NCBI GenBank assembly: GCA_946408825.1
Contig: CAMJTU010000010.1
Coordinates: 48,246-112,245, forward strand
Reading direction: 5' to 3'
Origin: an uncultured Planctomycetaceae bacterium
GTDB taxonomy: Bacteria; Planctomycetota; Planctomycetia; Pirellulales; Thermoguttaceae
Length of the DNA: 64,000 nt
A program made the translations under genes and the position numbers. Positions 19,289-28,810 of this stretch are shown here, in pieces. The notes beneath the pieces are model-generated. The model searched no databases. It saw nothing but the letters and a program-made list of their open reading frames with translations, and had not been told where the DNA came from. Every line of letters begins with the position of its first letter. Position 1 is the first letter of the stretch.

Positions 19289-19325
19289 AGGTTCTATTGG
19301 GGGGAGAAGTTTTGGGAGGAGTCAA

Positions 19326-19769
19326 ATGGCTTCAAGAAGAACATTAAAAGCGGCTGAGGCAATTCGCGAAGTTGTCGCCATGTCGATTTTAACCGACGTT
19401 AAGGATCCTCGGGTTCGTGGCGTAACGATAACGCAGGTCGACGTTTCTGGCGATATGCGTCACGCAAAGGTTTATTTTATGATCCTTGGCGGCGAGGGCA
19501 AAGAAAGGAACGCGTTGCGAGGATTGCAAAGCGCGGCTGGCTTTTTTCAGAGTAAGGTTGCGCGGCGGATTGACGCTCGTTATACTCCGACTTTGCAGTT
19601 TGCCGTCGACGAAGGGGTAAAGAACCTGATGGAGATTTCTCGAATCCTCGCGGAAGAGAAATCTCAACGAGAGACGCAGGGGAATTCAGACGAAAGTGAA
19701 GATGAGTTTGAAGAGGAATCTGACGCAGACGGCGAGTCGGAACCAGACGAATCCGAAGAGGAAACGTGA
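19326..19769 (+). CDS. rbfA: Ribosome-binding factor A
   Basis: A 147-residue RbfA. The KH-like core covers about residues 1-110 with conserved LTDVKDPRVRGVTITQVDVS and MRHAKVYF stretches, and the usual VDEGVKNLMEISRIL helix. It helps mature the 16S rRNA 5' end in the 30S subunit. The C-terminal 30 residues are an acidic Glu/Asp/Ser tail not seen in short RbfA proteins. A strong GGGAGGAG ribosome binding site precedes ATG 19326. It follows infB, a common arrangement. Confidence 0.93.
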   Translation: MASRRTLKAAEAIREVVAMSILTDVKDPRVRGVTITQVDVSGDMRHAKVYFMILGGEGKERNALRGLQSAAGFFQSKVARRIDARYTPTLQFAVDEGVKNLMEISRILAEEKSQRETQGNSDESEDEFEEESDADGESEPDESEEET

Positions 19770-19892
19770 AGACGCGACGCCGAGTAAAGACGGGGGTTAG
19801 TATTCTAACTATGCGCTTTGTCGCCACGGCGAGTTTTGGTTTTGTGTTGTTTTGTGGATTTTAGCAATTGTTCATAAGTAGGTTTGTGGATT

Positions 19893-21611
19893 ATGGCCTC
19901 TAATTCGAAAGACGGTTCGCGAAAGGACGGCGCGGAGAAGTCCTCCGCAAAAAAGTCTTCTAAGATAAAGTCTTCCGTTGGAAAGAAAAGCGCGGCGGAT
20001 TCTGCGTCCGCCTCAGCCGCTAAGAAAGCGTCCGCCTCCAAAGACGACAAAGAAAAGGGCAAGAAGACGACCGCGAAGAACAAGGCTTCTTCAAAGTCTG
20101 CCGTTAAATCAACTGGCAAAAGAATTGTCGAGAGATTAGGAATCAAAAAGTCGCCTCGAAATATTCGCGATTTTATGGCTTTTCTTGGCGATCGTTATCC
20201 CCGAGTTCAGAAGATTCTAGCGCGCGAACAGGCGATCCTAGAGCATTTTGCGTTCGCAATTTATCTAGAAAACGGTAGTTTTAAGCAAGCGCGTCGCGCG
20301 TTTTCCGAGATTTTGAAGAACTTCGTCGATTGGAACGAGACGCGCGTTTCTCGAACAAGCGAAATAGTCGCCGTCATTGGCGATATTCCAAAAGCGCTAC
20401 AAGCGAGCGAACATTTGCGCTGGCTACTCCAAACTGTTTTCAGCGCGAACTACGATTTTAGTCTTGAAGGGTTGCGTCAACAGGACGAAAAGGCTGTGCT
20501 TGAGTATTTCCATACTTTGCCCGTCGCAACTCGATTTGTCGCTGATTACGTCAAGTTTTTCGCCCTAGGTGGAAAAGAAATCCCGTTGAGCGACGGCGCC
20601 TTGCGCGCGCTTAGACTTTTGGGATTTATAAAGATTGACGGCGACCGTGAGCGGCTCGACGTCCAAGGGCGCGCCCTGACGCATGAAGAGTCGTGTCAGC
20701 TTTTCTTCCAACTCCATGAACTGGGGGCTGAACTCAAGTCAGACGAGAAGAAAGCGGACGTTCTTAAACTTTTGACGAGCTTTGATAAGAAAGTCGCCGA
20801 ACGTAGCGAGGAATCGACTGTTTCCGACGAGTATAAGCTCTACGATTCTCTATTAGAACGATACGCAATTCAGAAGAATCAGGAATTTTCGTCTGAACCT
20901 AAGAGCGGCGATAACGCCACGGCAGAGTCGCTTGATTTTAACGATTCCTCTGTCTTTGACGACGAAGAAGACGAGTATGGTTCCGAAACGGACGATTTCG
21001 ACGTGAGCGAGAGCGTCGTCGAAGCTAAAATGACGTCGACGGAAACGACGTTTCGTGAAAGCGCGTCGAAATCCTTTAAAGCAAACGGTAGTCGCGGTTC
21101 TTCCGTCAGTCCCAATAAGCGCAGTATTTCTGAGTCTGACGGTCGTTCTGAAACTGGTGTTTCGAAGTCGCTGAAAAAGAAATCAAAAGACGCGTCGATC
21201 GCCGTCGAAGACAGGACTGTTTCGAAGGGGGCGTCCGCGTCAAAGAACGACGTTAACACGAAGAATATGCGGTCCGCCAAGGCGAAGAAGGCGGAAGAAG
21301 TCGCAGGGGCAGACGTAACGTCTAAGAAAAAAACTTCTGCGTCCGTTTCTGAAAAAGCGACGCCGTCTCGTCGTAGTCGGGTCGCCGACGCGTCCAATGT
21401 TTCGGCTTCAGAACCGCCTGATAATCGTCGTGAAGAAGCCGAACGAATCGTTAAAACGTCTCGTTCGGCTTCCAAGTCGTCCCGTGACAATCGCGTAGAC
21501 GATTCGCATGGCAAGGTCGTTAAACGACCCAAATCAAAAGACGCGTCGAAGAAGACTTCTTCTCGAGACGCTTCCAAACTTAAGGAAATCCAAAAAAGGA
21601 AACCGCGTTAA
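19893..21611 (+). CDS. Endonuclease III-like HhH-GPD protein with Lys/Ser-rich tails, likely catalytically inactive
   Basis: A 572-residue protein in three parts. Residues 1-85 are Lys/Ser/Ala-rich, like a histone H1 tail. Residues about 110-245 read like a diverged endonuclease III fold: VDWNETRVSRTSEI near 150-165, HTLPVATRFVADYV where LPGVGRKTA is expected, and PLSDGALRALRLLG where PVDTHVLRVLRRLG is expected. In this alignment the catalytic Lys is Phe215 and the catalytic Asp position is Ser233 (an Asp sits one residue on). The C-terminal four-Cys iron-sulfur loop is missing. Residues about 300-572 are a disordered Ser/Lys/Asp-rich tail. It may bind DNA without cutting; that is inferred. 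ATG 19893 is chosen over TTG 19884 for its spacing to AGTAGG. Confidence 0.7.
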   Translation: MASNSKDGSRKDGAEKSSAKKSSKIKSSVGKKSAADSASASAAKKASASKDDKEKGKKTTAKNKASSKSAVKSTGKRIVERLGIKKSPRNIRDFMAFLGDRYPRVQKILAREQAILEHFAFAIYLENGSFKQARRAFSEILKNFVDWNETRVSRTSEIVAVIGDIPKALQASEHLRWLLQTVFSANYDFSLEGLRQQDEKAVLEYFHTLPVATRFVADYVKFFALGGKEIPLSDGALRALRLLGFIKIDGDRERLDVQGRALTHEESCQLFFQLHELGAELKSDEKKADVLKLLTSFDKKVAERSEESTVSDEYKLYDSLLERYAIQKNQEFSSEPKSGDNATAESLDFNDSSVFDDEEDEYGSETDDFDVSESVVEAKMTSTETTFRESASKSFKANGSRGSSVSPNKRSISESDGRSETGVSKSLKKKSKDASIAVEDRTVSKGASASKNDVNTKNMRSAKAKKAEEVAGADVTSKKKTSASVSEKATPSRRSRVADASNVSASEPPDNRREEAERIVKTSRSASKSSRDNRVDDSHGKVVKRPKSKDASKKTSSRDASKLKEIQKRKPR

Positions 21612-21921
21612 ACGAACGGACTTTACGATTTAAGTGGGTCGTGAGCATGCCGTTCGTAGTTTGATTCCCATCTGCGAAACTTTCGAACGAGCTTAGCTTG
21701 CGCCTAGTAAAGTCCATAGTTACGGGTGCGGAATCTCTTAGCGCAGTAAGACAAAAGACGTAGGTCGTTTTCGTCGTCTCGACGTCGATCGTTACGGATC
21801 GGGACGAGGTCGGTTTGTTTGTCGATTAAACTCGCTAGAGTCTCCGTTCGCGACATAAGCGGCGCGCGACGTCTCGGCGGGAATGACGACGTCGCGCATT
21901 TTTATTTGTTAAGGAGAATCA
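21612..21921. other. Gene-free region before yebC
   Basis: About 310 bases. Apart from the terminator at 21864-21904 and the AAGGAGAA ribosome binding site of yebC, I see no gene or known RNA. Confidence 0.5.
21864..21904 (+). terminator. Terminator after the endonuclease III-like gene
   Basis: GCGCGACGTC (21864-21873) and GACGTCGCGC (21888-21897) form a perfect 10-base-pair stem, followed by ATTTTTA. It sits only 18 bases before the yebC start, so a transcript starting upstream could be attenuated here. Confidence 0.8.
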
Positions 21922-22677
21922 ATGTCTGGGCATTCCCATTGGGCTGGTATTAAACACAAGAAGGCTTTGGTCGACGCAAAACGAGGCAAGCTGTGGAGTA
22001 AACTCGCAAAGGCGATTATTGTCGCCGCAAAGCAGGGCGGCGGCAATCCCGACGAGAATATTCGTCTTCGCGCCGCTATTGAAGAAGCAAAAGCGGTAAG
22101 TCTTCCGAAAGACAATATTACTCGCGCCATCAAACGCGGCACGGGCGAACTTGACCCAGTCGAACTCGAAGAAGTGCTTTATGAAGGTTATGGACCCGAA
22201 GGCGCTGCAGTTATGGCTTCAGGTCTTACCGACAATCGCAATCGTACTGCGCCCGAAATTCGCAAGATTTTTGAAGTTTGCGGCGGTAAAATGGGACAAT
22301 CTGGTTGCGTAGCTTGGAACTTCGACAGGAAAGGCGTGATCGAAGTCGCTTCTGACGCAAAAGGCGAAGAGGAAATGATGGAACTCGCGATCGAAGCGGG
22401 CGCCGACGACGTCGAAACGGACGAAGACGTCTATCGACTTTCGTGTTCTCCTGAAGCGTTTGACAGCGTGTTGCGGTTCTTAAACGACGCGGGCTTACAA
22501 ACCCAACATGCGGAAATTGAATATGTCGCTCGCGATAAGATTACGATTTCCGATCTCAACGCAGCTCGTAAAGCTCTCAAACTTGTCGACGCTCTCGACG
22601 AACATGAGGATATTCAAACCGTTTCGACGAATTTCACGATTCCCGACGACGTTTTGGAAAAGCTTGAAGAAGAATAG
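21922..22677 (+). CDS. yebC: YebC/PmpR-family protein
   Basis: A 251-residue YebC-family protein of normal length. The N-terminus GHSHWAGIKHKKALVDAKRGK and the NPDENIRLRAAIEEAK stretch are signature regions, with domain II (YEGYGPEGAAV, TDNRNRTAPEIR) and the acidic domain III following. Members bind DNA as regulators or, as shown more recently for relatives, act on ribosomes stalled at difficult peptide bonds. AAGGAGAA precedes the ATG. It is a single gene between two terminators, next to comEC. Confidence 0.96.
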   Translation: MSGHSHWAGIKHKKALVDAKRGKLWSKLAKAIIVAAKQGGGNPDENIRLRAAIEEAKAVSLPKDNITRAIKRGTGELDPVELEEVLYEGYGPEGAAVMASGLTDNRNRTAPEIRKIFEVCGGKMGQSGCVAWNFDRKGVIEVASDAKGEEEMMELAIEAGADDVETDEDVYRLSCSPEAFDSVLRFLNDAGLQTQHAEIEYVARDKITISDLNAARKALKLVDALDEHEDIQTVSTNFTIPDDVLEKLEEE

Positions 22678-22738
22678 TTTATTCTGCTTTGCCTAGGAAC
22701 GGACGCATTGTTTCGGCTTCTAGGATTTTCCCGCTTTC

Positions 22739-22775
22739 TCGCGCGGCGCAGGATTCCTGCCCGCGCGTGTTTTTT
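22739..22775 (+). terminator. Terminator of yebC
   Basis: CGCGCGG and CCGCGCG surround an inner CAGGA/TCCTG stem, with TGTTTTTT after it. Confidence 0.82.
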
Positions 22776-22801
22776 AGAAGCTAGACGACCCGCTATGCGT
22801 T

Positions 22802-25525
22802 ATGATTAAAAAACAGGGACGACGCGACAAGAAACCCGTTCAATATTCGCCCCTTCTTTCTTTTTTTATCGCGGCAGTTTTCGGGATTCTTGCGGACTTT
22901 TATTTTCATCTTGGCGCGTCTTTTTGGACTTCGACGCTTTACGTTTCAGTCGGCGCTTTTTTACTGACGAAATCCTTTTCCTTTTTTTTCAGGAACGCGC
23001 CAATTAGACGCAGTCTCCGCACGTTTGCGTCAACGCGTCTTCCTGTTGTTGGAACGTGGCTTTTTTGCGCGACGCTATCGGGAGGCTTATGGCTCTGGAT
23101 CGGAACCGCCGCGCTGGCCGGCCTACGTCATGACTATTACTACAACTACTTTCCTAAAAGCGAGATAGGTTTATTTATTCCCGAAAATGGAGTAGGCGCC
23201 GTCGTTGAGTTTTACGTGTCAAAGACTCCGACTTTGATAGAGTTTGAAGAAGGCGCGCGGTCGGCGTATGGCGACGATTGTTCAACACGGTTGACGGGCG
23301 AGATTCTACGTGTCAAAAATCGCGGAGTTTGGCAGTCTTGCTCTGGAAAAGTCGCCGTTTCAATAACAGGCGACGCGACGCGTTTACGCGTGGGGGATTT
23401 TGTTCGAGCCGCAGGGAGACTGTCGCGTCCTGCTCGTTCGAGCAACCCATGCGAACGTGATCAGGTTTTTTACTATCGTTCTCAACGAATTCTTTCAATT
23501 TTGCGGGTTAATTCTTCAGACAACGTTAAGCTTCTCGCGCCTGTAAAACCAACGCGTCGCCTTTTATTACGCAGGACTCTTGAGCAGATTCGGCTTAACG
23601 CCGCTTCTGCCGTTCGAGAGCGGCTTTCCGAGCGCAACGCTTCAGTCGCCGTAGGGATGACGTTAGGGTTCCGCAACGACGTCGACGAAGAAACGCATGA
23701 GAAATTTCGACGCACGGGAACGGTTCATCTTCTCGCAATTTCAGGTTTGCATGTCATGTTGGTCGTCGGCGCTATTGCGTTTCTGCTCCGCGCGATCGGA
23801 CTTCCTTCGGAAGCAGTAGCGTCTATTACGCTCGTCTTTGTGTTTCTATACCTAGGACTTACCGACATGCGACCTCCCGTGATTCGCGCGACGGTTTTGA
23901 TAACAATCATGTGTCTTGGCGTTCTTTTACAACGCCAAGGTTTAATGTTGAATTCGCTTGCCTGCGCCGCGTTAGTTCTCCTTGCGATAAATCCTTGCGA
24001 ACTTTTTCAACCTGGCGCGCAACTTTCCTTTCTCGCGACGGGAACGTTTCTGTGGTCTGATTCTGCAACAATCTTTGAAAAAGCCGCGTCAAGTACAAAT
24101 CGCTGGGAAGCAGTTAAAGGACGTCGTAAAGAGAAAAAGGAGAAAGACGAACCGCGGCGCTCTTTTATCAATAGAACTTTTTTACCCTTGTGGCGACGTT
24201 TTTTTCGGTACTCGTGGGCGAAGGTGCGCGGCGTAACACTGACGGGCGCGCTAATTTGGGCTGTTGGCGCGCCGTTGATTCTGTCTGTGACTAATTTGTT
24301 CACTCCTGTTGCGATCATCGCAAATCCATTAATCTGGCTTCCTGCGACGCTTTCGCTTCTTTTGAGTTTTCTTCTTGAATTTTGCGGTTTACTCGCAAAT
24401 TTAAACTTTGCGCCCTCTTTTTTTGAAAGCGTTCTTTCTGTTCTCGGTTTTATTACGGAAAAAAGCTTCGATTTATTTCTTGGCGTTCTCGATGCGCTGT
24501 CGACTTCTAACTTAGGCGTATATCACCTGCCTTCGCCTCCAATTTGGGCGCTCTGGCTCTTCTACGGTCCCCTTGTTCTGTTGACAATTTTTCCTCGTTT
24601 ACGTCCTAAACGTCGATACATAGTGGCGTTTGCCGTGGTTTGGATTGGCGTTGCTTTAATTGCTTGGAGCGTCGCTTTAAATAGAGAGCGTTCAAAAGAA
24701 GCTCTTACTGTCGACGTTTTTTCGGTCGGACACGGCTGCGCTGTTCTTGGCCGTTTTGCGGACGGACGCGTTTTTTTATATGACTGCGGCAGCCTTGAGA
24801 ATTCACAAAGAGCGGCGGAAGTTGTCGCCAAAAACTTGTGGAATTCCGGGCGATTAGGTATCGACGTCGTCGTTCTATCACACGCCGATTTTGATCATTT
24901 CGGCGGCATGGATATGCTTCTCGATCTTGTTCCCGTTCGTTCTGTCTGCGTTTCTCCGGCGATGTTTAAGAAAGAAAACGAGTTAACGATTTCTTTGCAT
25001 AAAAAGCTCGAGAATCTTGGCGTCAGGATCGAAGATATATCAGCGGGCCAATCTCTCGGTTTTCTCGGTTTTCCAGAGTTAACGGCGCTTCATCCCACAT
25101 TAGACGACAAGGGCGAAACCACCGCCGAATCGAACAAGAATAGCGTGGTTCTTAAGATTGATTTTCTCGGACGATCGCTTCTTTTGCCTGGCGATCTCGA
25201 TTCGGACGAGGCGTTTTTTTTAGACTCCCCTCGACAGAAATGCGATTTTATTCTCGCGCCACATCATGGCGGACGTTCGGTCAACTCGGACGCGCTTTAC
25301 GAGTGGTCTGACCCCGACTATATAGGGATTAGCGGCGGCGGTTTTCTCAGAAGCCTTGTAACGGAAGACGCGTTGAGAGCCGAAGGACGTCGGGTTGCGC
25401 ATACGGTCGACGACGGGGATATTCAGATTACGATAGAACGCGATTCAAGTATGAAAAACGTTCGTGGGCGTTTCAAAGCTTCGACCTACAAGTCCGAACG
25501 TTCTTCGACTGAGGGGACGTTTTGA
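22802..25525 (+). CDS. comEC: ComEC/Rec2-family DNA uptake channel protein
   Basis: A 907-residue polytopic membrane protein. Hydrophobic segments start at about 20-60 and 80-105, followed by the ComEC N-terminal soluble domain (about 115-260), the Competence core of many helices (about 280-640, with FRRTGTVHLLAISGLHV), and a C-terminal metallo-beta-lactamase-like domain with LSHADFDHFGGMD and LAPHHGG metal-binding motifs. ComEC forms the inner-membrane pore for single-stranded DNA in transformation. A charged loop (RRKEKKEKDEPRR) near 440 is unusual. The gene converges on hemA with only 3 bases between the stops. No other competence gene is seen here. Confidence 0.93.
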   Translation: MIKKQGRRDKKPVQYSPLLSFFIAAVFGILADFYFHLGASFWTSTLYVSVGAFLLTKSFSFFFRNAPIRRSLRTFASTRLPVVGTWLFCATLSGGLWLWIGTAALAGLRHDYYYNYFPKSEIGLFIPENGVGAVVEFYVSKTPTLIEFEEGARSAYGDDCSTRLTGEILRVKNRGVWQSCSGKVAVSITGDATRLRVGDFVRAAGRLSRPARSSNPCERDQVFYYRSQRILSILRVNSSDNVKLLAPVKPTRRLLLRRTLEQIRLNAASAVRERLSERNASVAVGMTLGFRNDVDEETHEKFRRTGTVHLLAISGLHVMLVVGAIAFLLRAIGLPSEAVASITLVFVFLYLGLTDMRPPVIRATVLITIMCLGVLLQRQGLMLNSLACAALVLLAINPCELFQPGAQLSFLATGTFLWSDSATIFEKAASSTNRWEAVKGRRKEKKEKDEPRRSFINRTFLPLWRRFFRYSWAKVRGVTLTGALIWAVGAPLILSVTNLFTPVAIIANPLIWLPATLSLLLSFLLEFCGLLANLNFAPSFFESVLSVLGFITEKSFDLFLGVLDALSTSNLGVYHLPSPPIWALWLFYGPLVLLTIFPRLRPKRRYIVAFAVVWIGVALIAWSVALNRERSKEALTVDVFSVGHGCAVLGRFADGRVFLYDCGSLENSQRAAEVVAKNLWNSGRLGIDVVVLSHADFDHFGGMDMLLDLVPVRSVCVSPAMFKKENELTISLHKKLENLGVRIEDISAGQSLGFLGFPELTALHPTLDDKGETTAESNKNSVVLKIDFLGRSLLLPGDLDSDEAFFLDSPRQKCDFILAPHHGGRSVNSDALYEWSDPDYIGISGGGFLRSLVTEDALRAEGRRVAHTVDDGDIQITIERDSSMKNVRGRFKASTYKSERSSTEGTF

Positions 25526-25528
25526 CGA

Positions 25529-26809
25529 CTAGAGTCTGAAAAGTCTTTTGAGCGCTTCGACGAGACGCGGCGCGGATTCGGTTTGAGAGGCGTTGCGTAG
25601 CGAAATCGTGGGGGAGTGCAAGAGCTTATTGACAAGACGATCAAACGCGTAACGTATTTCACCCTCTAACTGTGGATCGCAACTGATTTTATTGAATAGT
25701 CGCTCTAGTTCCGCGTCTTTAATGTCATTCCATCCTTCACGAAGACGTCTGATTGCTTCAATTGACTTTCGAGCGCGGATATTGGTAAGATAACGAGTCG
25801 CTTCCTCTTGGATGATTTTACGCGCTTTGGGAATTTCTCTGTCGCGTAATTCCCTGTTTCTAGCGCATGCGGCTTCGAGATCGTCCACAGAATAGAGAAA
25901 TACGTTCGGACGTTTTCCGATTTGAGGATCGACGTTTCGTGGAGCTGCAAGGTCGAGAATAAAGAGCGATTTATCGGGTTTTCTTGTTCTCTCAATATCA
26001 AGATATTCGTCCAAAGCAATCACAGGCTCAGAGGCTCCCGTTGCGACGATAACAAGGTCTGCGGTCGTAAGTTCCTGAAGACGATCAACCCAATCGACGA
26101 CGCGTCCTTCCCACTGAGCGGCGAGTCTTTCGGCCTTTTCACGACTTCTATTGGAAACAGCGATCGACCGGGCTCCGTAATCGGAGAGGTATTTTAACGT
26201 TTCTTCCGCCACCTCGCCGGCGCCCAGAACGAACGTTTTTTTATCGTTAAGACGTTCAAAAATTTTGAGAGCGAAATCGACGACTGCGACGCTGGGAACG
26301 CTTACTCGTCGCTTAAAAACGTCTGTTTCAACCGTGACGCGCTTTGCCGTTTTAAAAGCTGTCTGAAACGCGTCGTTTAGAATTGGGCCGGTTGTTTGCG
26401 CTTCAGAAGCAAGTTCATAAGCGTGTTTGACTTGGGAATGAATTTGCGGCTCGCCGAGAATCATGCTGTCGAGACTCGACGTAACGGAAAAGAGCTGTTC
26501 CGCCGCGTCGCGTTCTTCCAGCGTTTGAAGAACGTCGCTGTATCGATCAAAGGTAATGTCGTTGTTATGCCGTCGGGAAGGCGCGACGAGAAAAGGGAAA
26601 ACCTCTTCGTAGCTCGGCAAAACGTCGAGATCTGAGGCGAAGTAAAGTTCCGTACGATTGCAGGTTGAGAGGAGCGCCGCTTCTATCCCTGGGAAAGATT
26701 CGCGCCATTCTAGCAACGTTTTAGAAACGGCGTCTGAATCCATGGCGAAATTTTCACGAACTTCGATCGAAGCGACGCGATAATTCAAACCGACAACACG
26801 AATCGGCAT
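25529..26809 (-). CDS. hemA: Glutamyl-tRNA reductase
   Basis: A 426-residue HemA, which reduces glutamyl-tRNA(Glu) to glutamate-1-semialdehyde, the first step of C5 tetrapyrrole synthesis. The catalytic Cys is in LLSTCNRTELYF (about residue 50). LDSMILGEPQI and VKHAYELA follow, then the NADPH-binding Rossmann domain (VLGAGEVAEETLKYL, about 195) and a C-terminal dimerisation helix. AAGGAGAA lies before the ATG. The HemX-like gene lies 77 bases upstream on the same strand, probably in one operon. Product supply links it to the sirohaem synthase of the sulfate island. Confidence 0.97.
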   Translation of the reverse strand: MPIRVVGLNYRVASIEVRENFAMDSDAVSKTLLEWRESFPGIEAALLSTCNRTELYFASDLDVLPSYEEVFPFLVAPSRRHNNDITFDRYSDVLQTLEERDAAEQLFSVTSSLDSMILGEPQIHSQVKHAYELASEAQTTGPILNDAFQTAFKTAKRVTVETDVFKRRVSVPSVAVVDFALKIFERLNDKKTFVLGAGEVAEETLKYLSDYGARSIAVSNRSREKAERLAAQWEGRVVDWVDRLQELTTADLVIVATGASEPVIALDEYLDIERTRKPDKSLFILDLAAPRNVDPQIGKRPNVFLYSVDDLEAACARNRELRDREIPKARKIIQEEATRYLTNIRARKSIEAIRRLREGWNDIKDAELERLFNKISCDPQLEGEIRYAFDRLVNKLLHSPTISLRNASQTESAPRLVEALKRLFRL

Positions 26810-26886
26810 TCAACTTCTCCTTGATTCAAGCGTTTTGACGCCGAAAATAAAACGAAACTGAAGAACGAACAATCAGACGGACGATT

Positions 26887-27780
26887 CTATCGTCTATTTG
26901 GAGGAACGGCGATTATTGGTTCGTTTTCCGTTTTTAAAACGGTAGATTCGCTTTCCGGTGCAATAAGGCGTTTCCAATGACCAGACGGTCCAAAAGCGGC
27001 AAAAAGGAGAAATACAATCATCGCAACGCAGACTACGATGTTGTGAGTCGAATTCAAAGCGCAGACGTCGAGCGATTGCGCTCGTCTTTTGGGAAATCGT
27101 GTTAAGAGCGCCAACAGGAAAAGACAAGGGGTTCCGACGGAAGCTAGATCTGCTTGCGACGAGGTTCCGGAGAAAACCTTCAAATAAAAGCCTCCTGCCA
27201 CGCCAATTCCCAGAGCGACGACAGACGCGTTTGCGGCGAATCGGCACATGCGACTCAACCATTCAAGCGAAGGCAACGTCATAGAACTTTCGGCGACGTT
27301 TTTACGAAGTCTATTTCGTTGCCAGAAATACATAACGCCACAAAGCGCGCCAAAGAACGAGACGAGCGTTGCAAGGAGAAGCGCGGTTGCATGCGTCGCT
27401 CGAACCCAAATGCAGGTTGCCGCCGGAGTAAAGGCGACGTTTCCCGCGCGAAGCGACACGACGGAAAGCGCCAGCGCGAGAGGGAGAAGAAATAGACTGA
27501 ACTGCGTTTTAGCGACTAGCGAAAGGAAAAGCGCGACAAGCACGACCGCGAATGCGAGTACCGAAAACCAACCGCCCGCGCTTGCAAAAAAATGGTCGTT
27601 CTGGAGCAAGTCGTTATAATAGAGGAAAGCGGCATGCGCTATGCAACCGAGTAAAGTAACGACATACGAACACGCGAACAAGAGCTTATCTTCTTTGGAA
27701 AAGCGGAGTCTCGCGATCTCGAAGAACAACGCGATCAAGTAACATGCCGAAAAGCAGACTACGCCGACGCCCTTTAACAT
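26887..27780 (-). CDS. HemX/CcsA-like cytochrome c assembly membrane protein
   Basis: A 297-residue protein with about eight hydrophobic helices, matching the HemX/CcsA (cytochrome c assembly) family. His and Trp residues in the helices (for example THATALLLATLVSFFGALCGVMY near 130-150, a HNIVV helix near 245, GHWKR near 273) could hold haem. The Trp-rich WGxxWxWD loop of true CcsA/CcmC haem handlers is not visible, which favours HemX. HemX beside HemA is a common pair, and in Bacillus HemX lowers HemA levels. The link to control of HemA is inferred from the family. Confidence 0.82.
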   Translation of the reverse strand: MLKGVGVVCFSACYLIALFFEIARLRFSKEDKLLFACSYVVTLLGCIAHAAFLYYNDLLQNDHFFASAGGWFSVLAFAVVLVALFLSLVAKTQFSLFLLPLALALSVVSLRAGNVAFTPAATCIWVRATHATALLLATLVSFFGALCGVMYFWQRNRLRKNVAESSMTLPSLEWLSRMCRFAANASVVALGIGVAGGFYLKVFSGTSSQADLASVGTPCLFLLALLTRFPKRRAQSLDVCALNSTHNIVVCVAMIVFLLFAAFGPSGHWKRLIAPESESTVLKTENEPIIAVPPNRR

Positions 27781-27827
27781 GGAAAAATCGCTTCTATTTG
27801 ATAAGAGGTAAGAATCGATGAAACGAC

Positions 27828-27851
27828 GACCGACGCGTTAAAGCGTCGGTC
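27828..27851. terminator. Hairpin upstream of the HemX-like gene
   Basis: GACCGACGC and GCGTCGGTC form a perfect 9-base-pair stem with a 6-base loop, between the ends of two minus-strand genes. It probably ends the upstream lectin-like gene; the U-run is poor. Confidence 0.55.
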
Positions 27852-27892
27852 AATAAGGCTAGAACTGTTCGCTCGTTTCCCACGCGACGCGG

Positions 27893-28570
27893 TCATTCGC
27901 TGAGTTTTTCAACGCGAAAGTAGCGAAATCTCGCCCATTGTCCAAGTTCGGTTCCATTGACGGAACCGTCGCCTTGACCGCCCCAGCATTGGAGACTAAT
28001 GCGATCCGTAGGCAAACTATTGATTCTTCCTTCGTAGACGCGGCGAAAAGTCGTTTCGTCAAGACTAGAGAATTCCGCGACGACATTACGTCCAGAGACG
28101 GTCATTCTTAAACGTCCGCCTGGCGTCTCGATAGGGACCTTTCCGGGGTACACGTACATTTTTCCGTCGACGTTCGCGAAGACGAGTTTAAAAATAACCC
28201 TGTCGTTTTGCATCCAATAGACGCCGCATTGCTGGTTCCGCGCCGTCGGCTTTTCAAGGAAATAACACTCCGTTTCAATCCGATAAGACCCGACAGTCGC
28301 CCCGTTTTGCCACCGAAGAAAATTCAACGGTCTAACCAACGCGTTGCGCGCTTCTCCAGAAGAGAACGGCTCCGTTAATATCTCGAGGGAATTGTTGACA
28401 AAACGTCGGCAGGGCGCGTTGCCGCGAAGCCACTCCCAACCGGGCATAAGCGACCCTTCAAAACGATCCTCAAACAGGACTTCCTGCCCGCAAACCGTCT
28501 GAACGCATACTGATAAAGACGGCAGGCAAACCGAAAAAACCAGGCATAAGAGGGACGCCGAACGAAACAT
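27893..28570 (-). CDS. Secreted lectin-like (concanavalin fold) protein of unknown function
   Basis: A 225-residue protein with a signal peptide (about 1-28, ending VCGQ). The mature part resembles concanavalin-like/DUF1961-type domains: FEDRFEGSLMPGWEWLRG at the start, then alternating beta strands with NQQCGVYWMQNDR and GRLRMTVSGRNVVAEF. Such domains often bind carbohydrate or accompany glycosidases. ATG 28570 is chosen; a TTG 18 bases upstream would add VVA-type residues only. No catalytic residues are apparent. The family match is weak. Confidence 0.6.
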   Translation of the reverse strand: MFRSASLLCLVFSVCLPSLSVCVQTVCGQEVLFEDRFEGSLMPGWEWLRGNAPCRRFVNNSLEILTEPFSSGEARNALVRPLNFLRWQNGATVGSYRIETECYFLEKPTARNQQCGVYWMQNDRVIFKLVFANVDGKMYVYPGKVPIETPGGRLRMTVSGRNVVAEFSSLDETTFRRVYEGRINSLPTDRISLQCWGGQGDGSVNGTELGQWARFRYFRVEKLSE

Positions 28571-28706
28571 CGCAACAACTCGCGCCAAACGTTTTCAAAG
28601 GCTATAAACGGAAACCAACGAAATCCCGCAACCAGAGGAACTCATAATGTCCTCGTATCGGAGGAACAGTCAAAGACGACGATCCAAACTCCTCATCTTC
28701 AACCGT

Positions 28707-28735
28707 AATTGTAGCGTTTCGTTTTTTTTTGTCAG
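28707..28735 (-). promoter_or_regulatory. Possible promoter for the lectin-like gene
   Basis: On the minus strand CTGACA, 17 bases and ACAATT. The -35 box is one base off consensus; the -10 box is weak. Confidence 0.3.
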
Positions 28736-28810
28736 CGCTTTTAGCGTTTAATTTGGACAAAATATGAGAAATATTCATGCTGGAAACTTGACCTGAGAAT
28801 TATAACGGAT

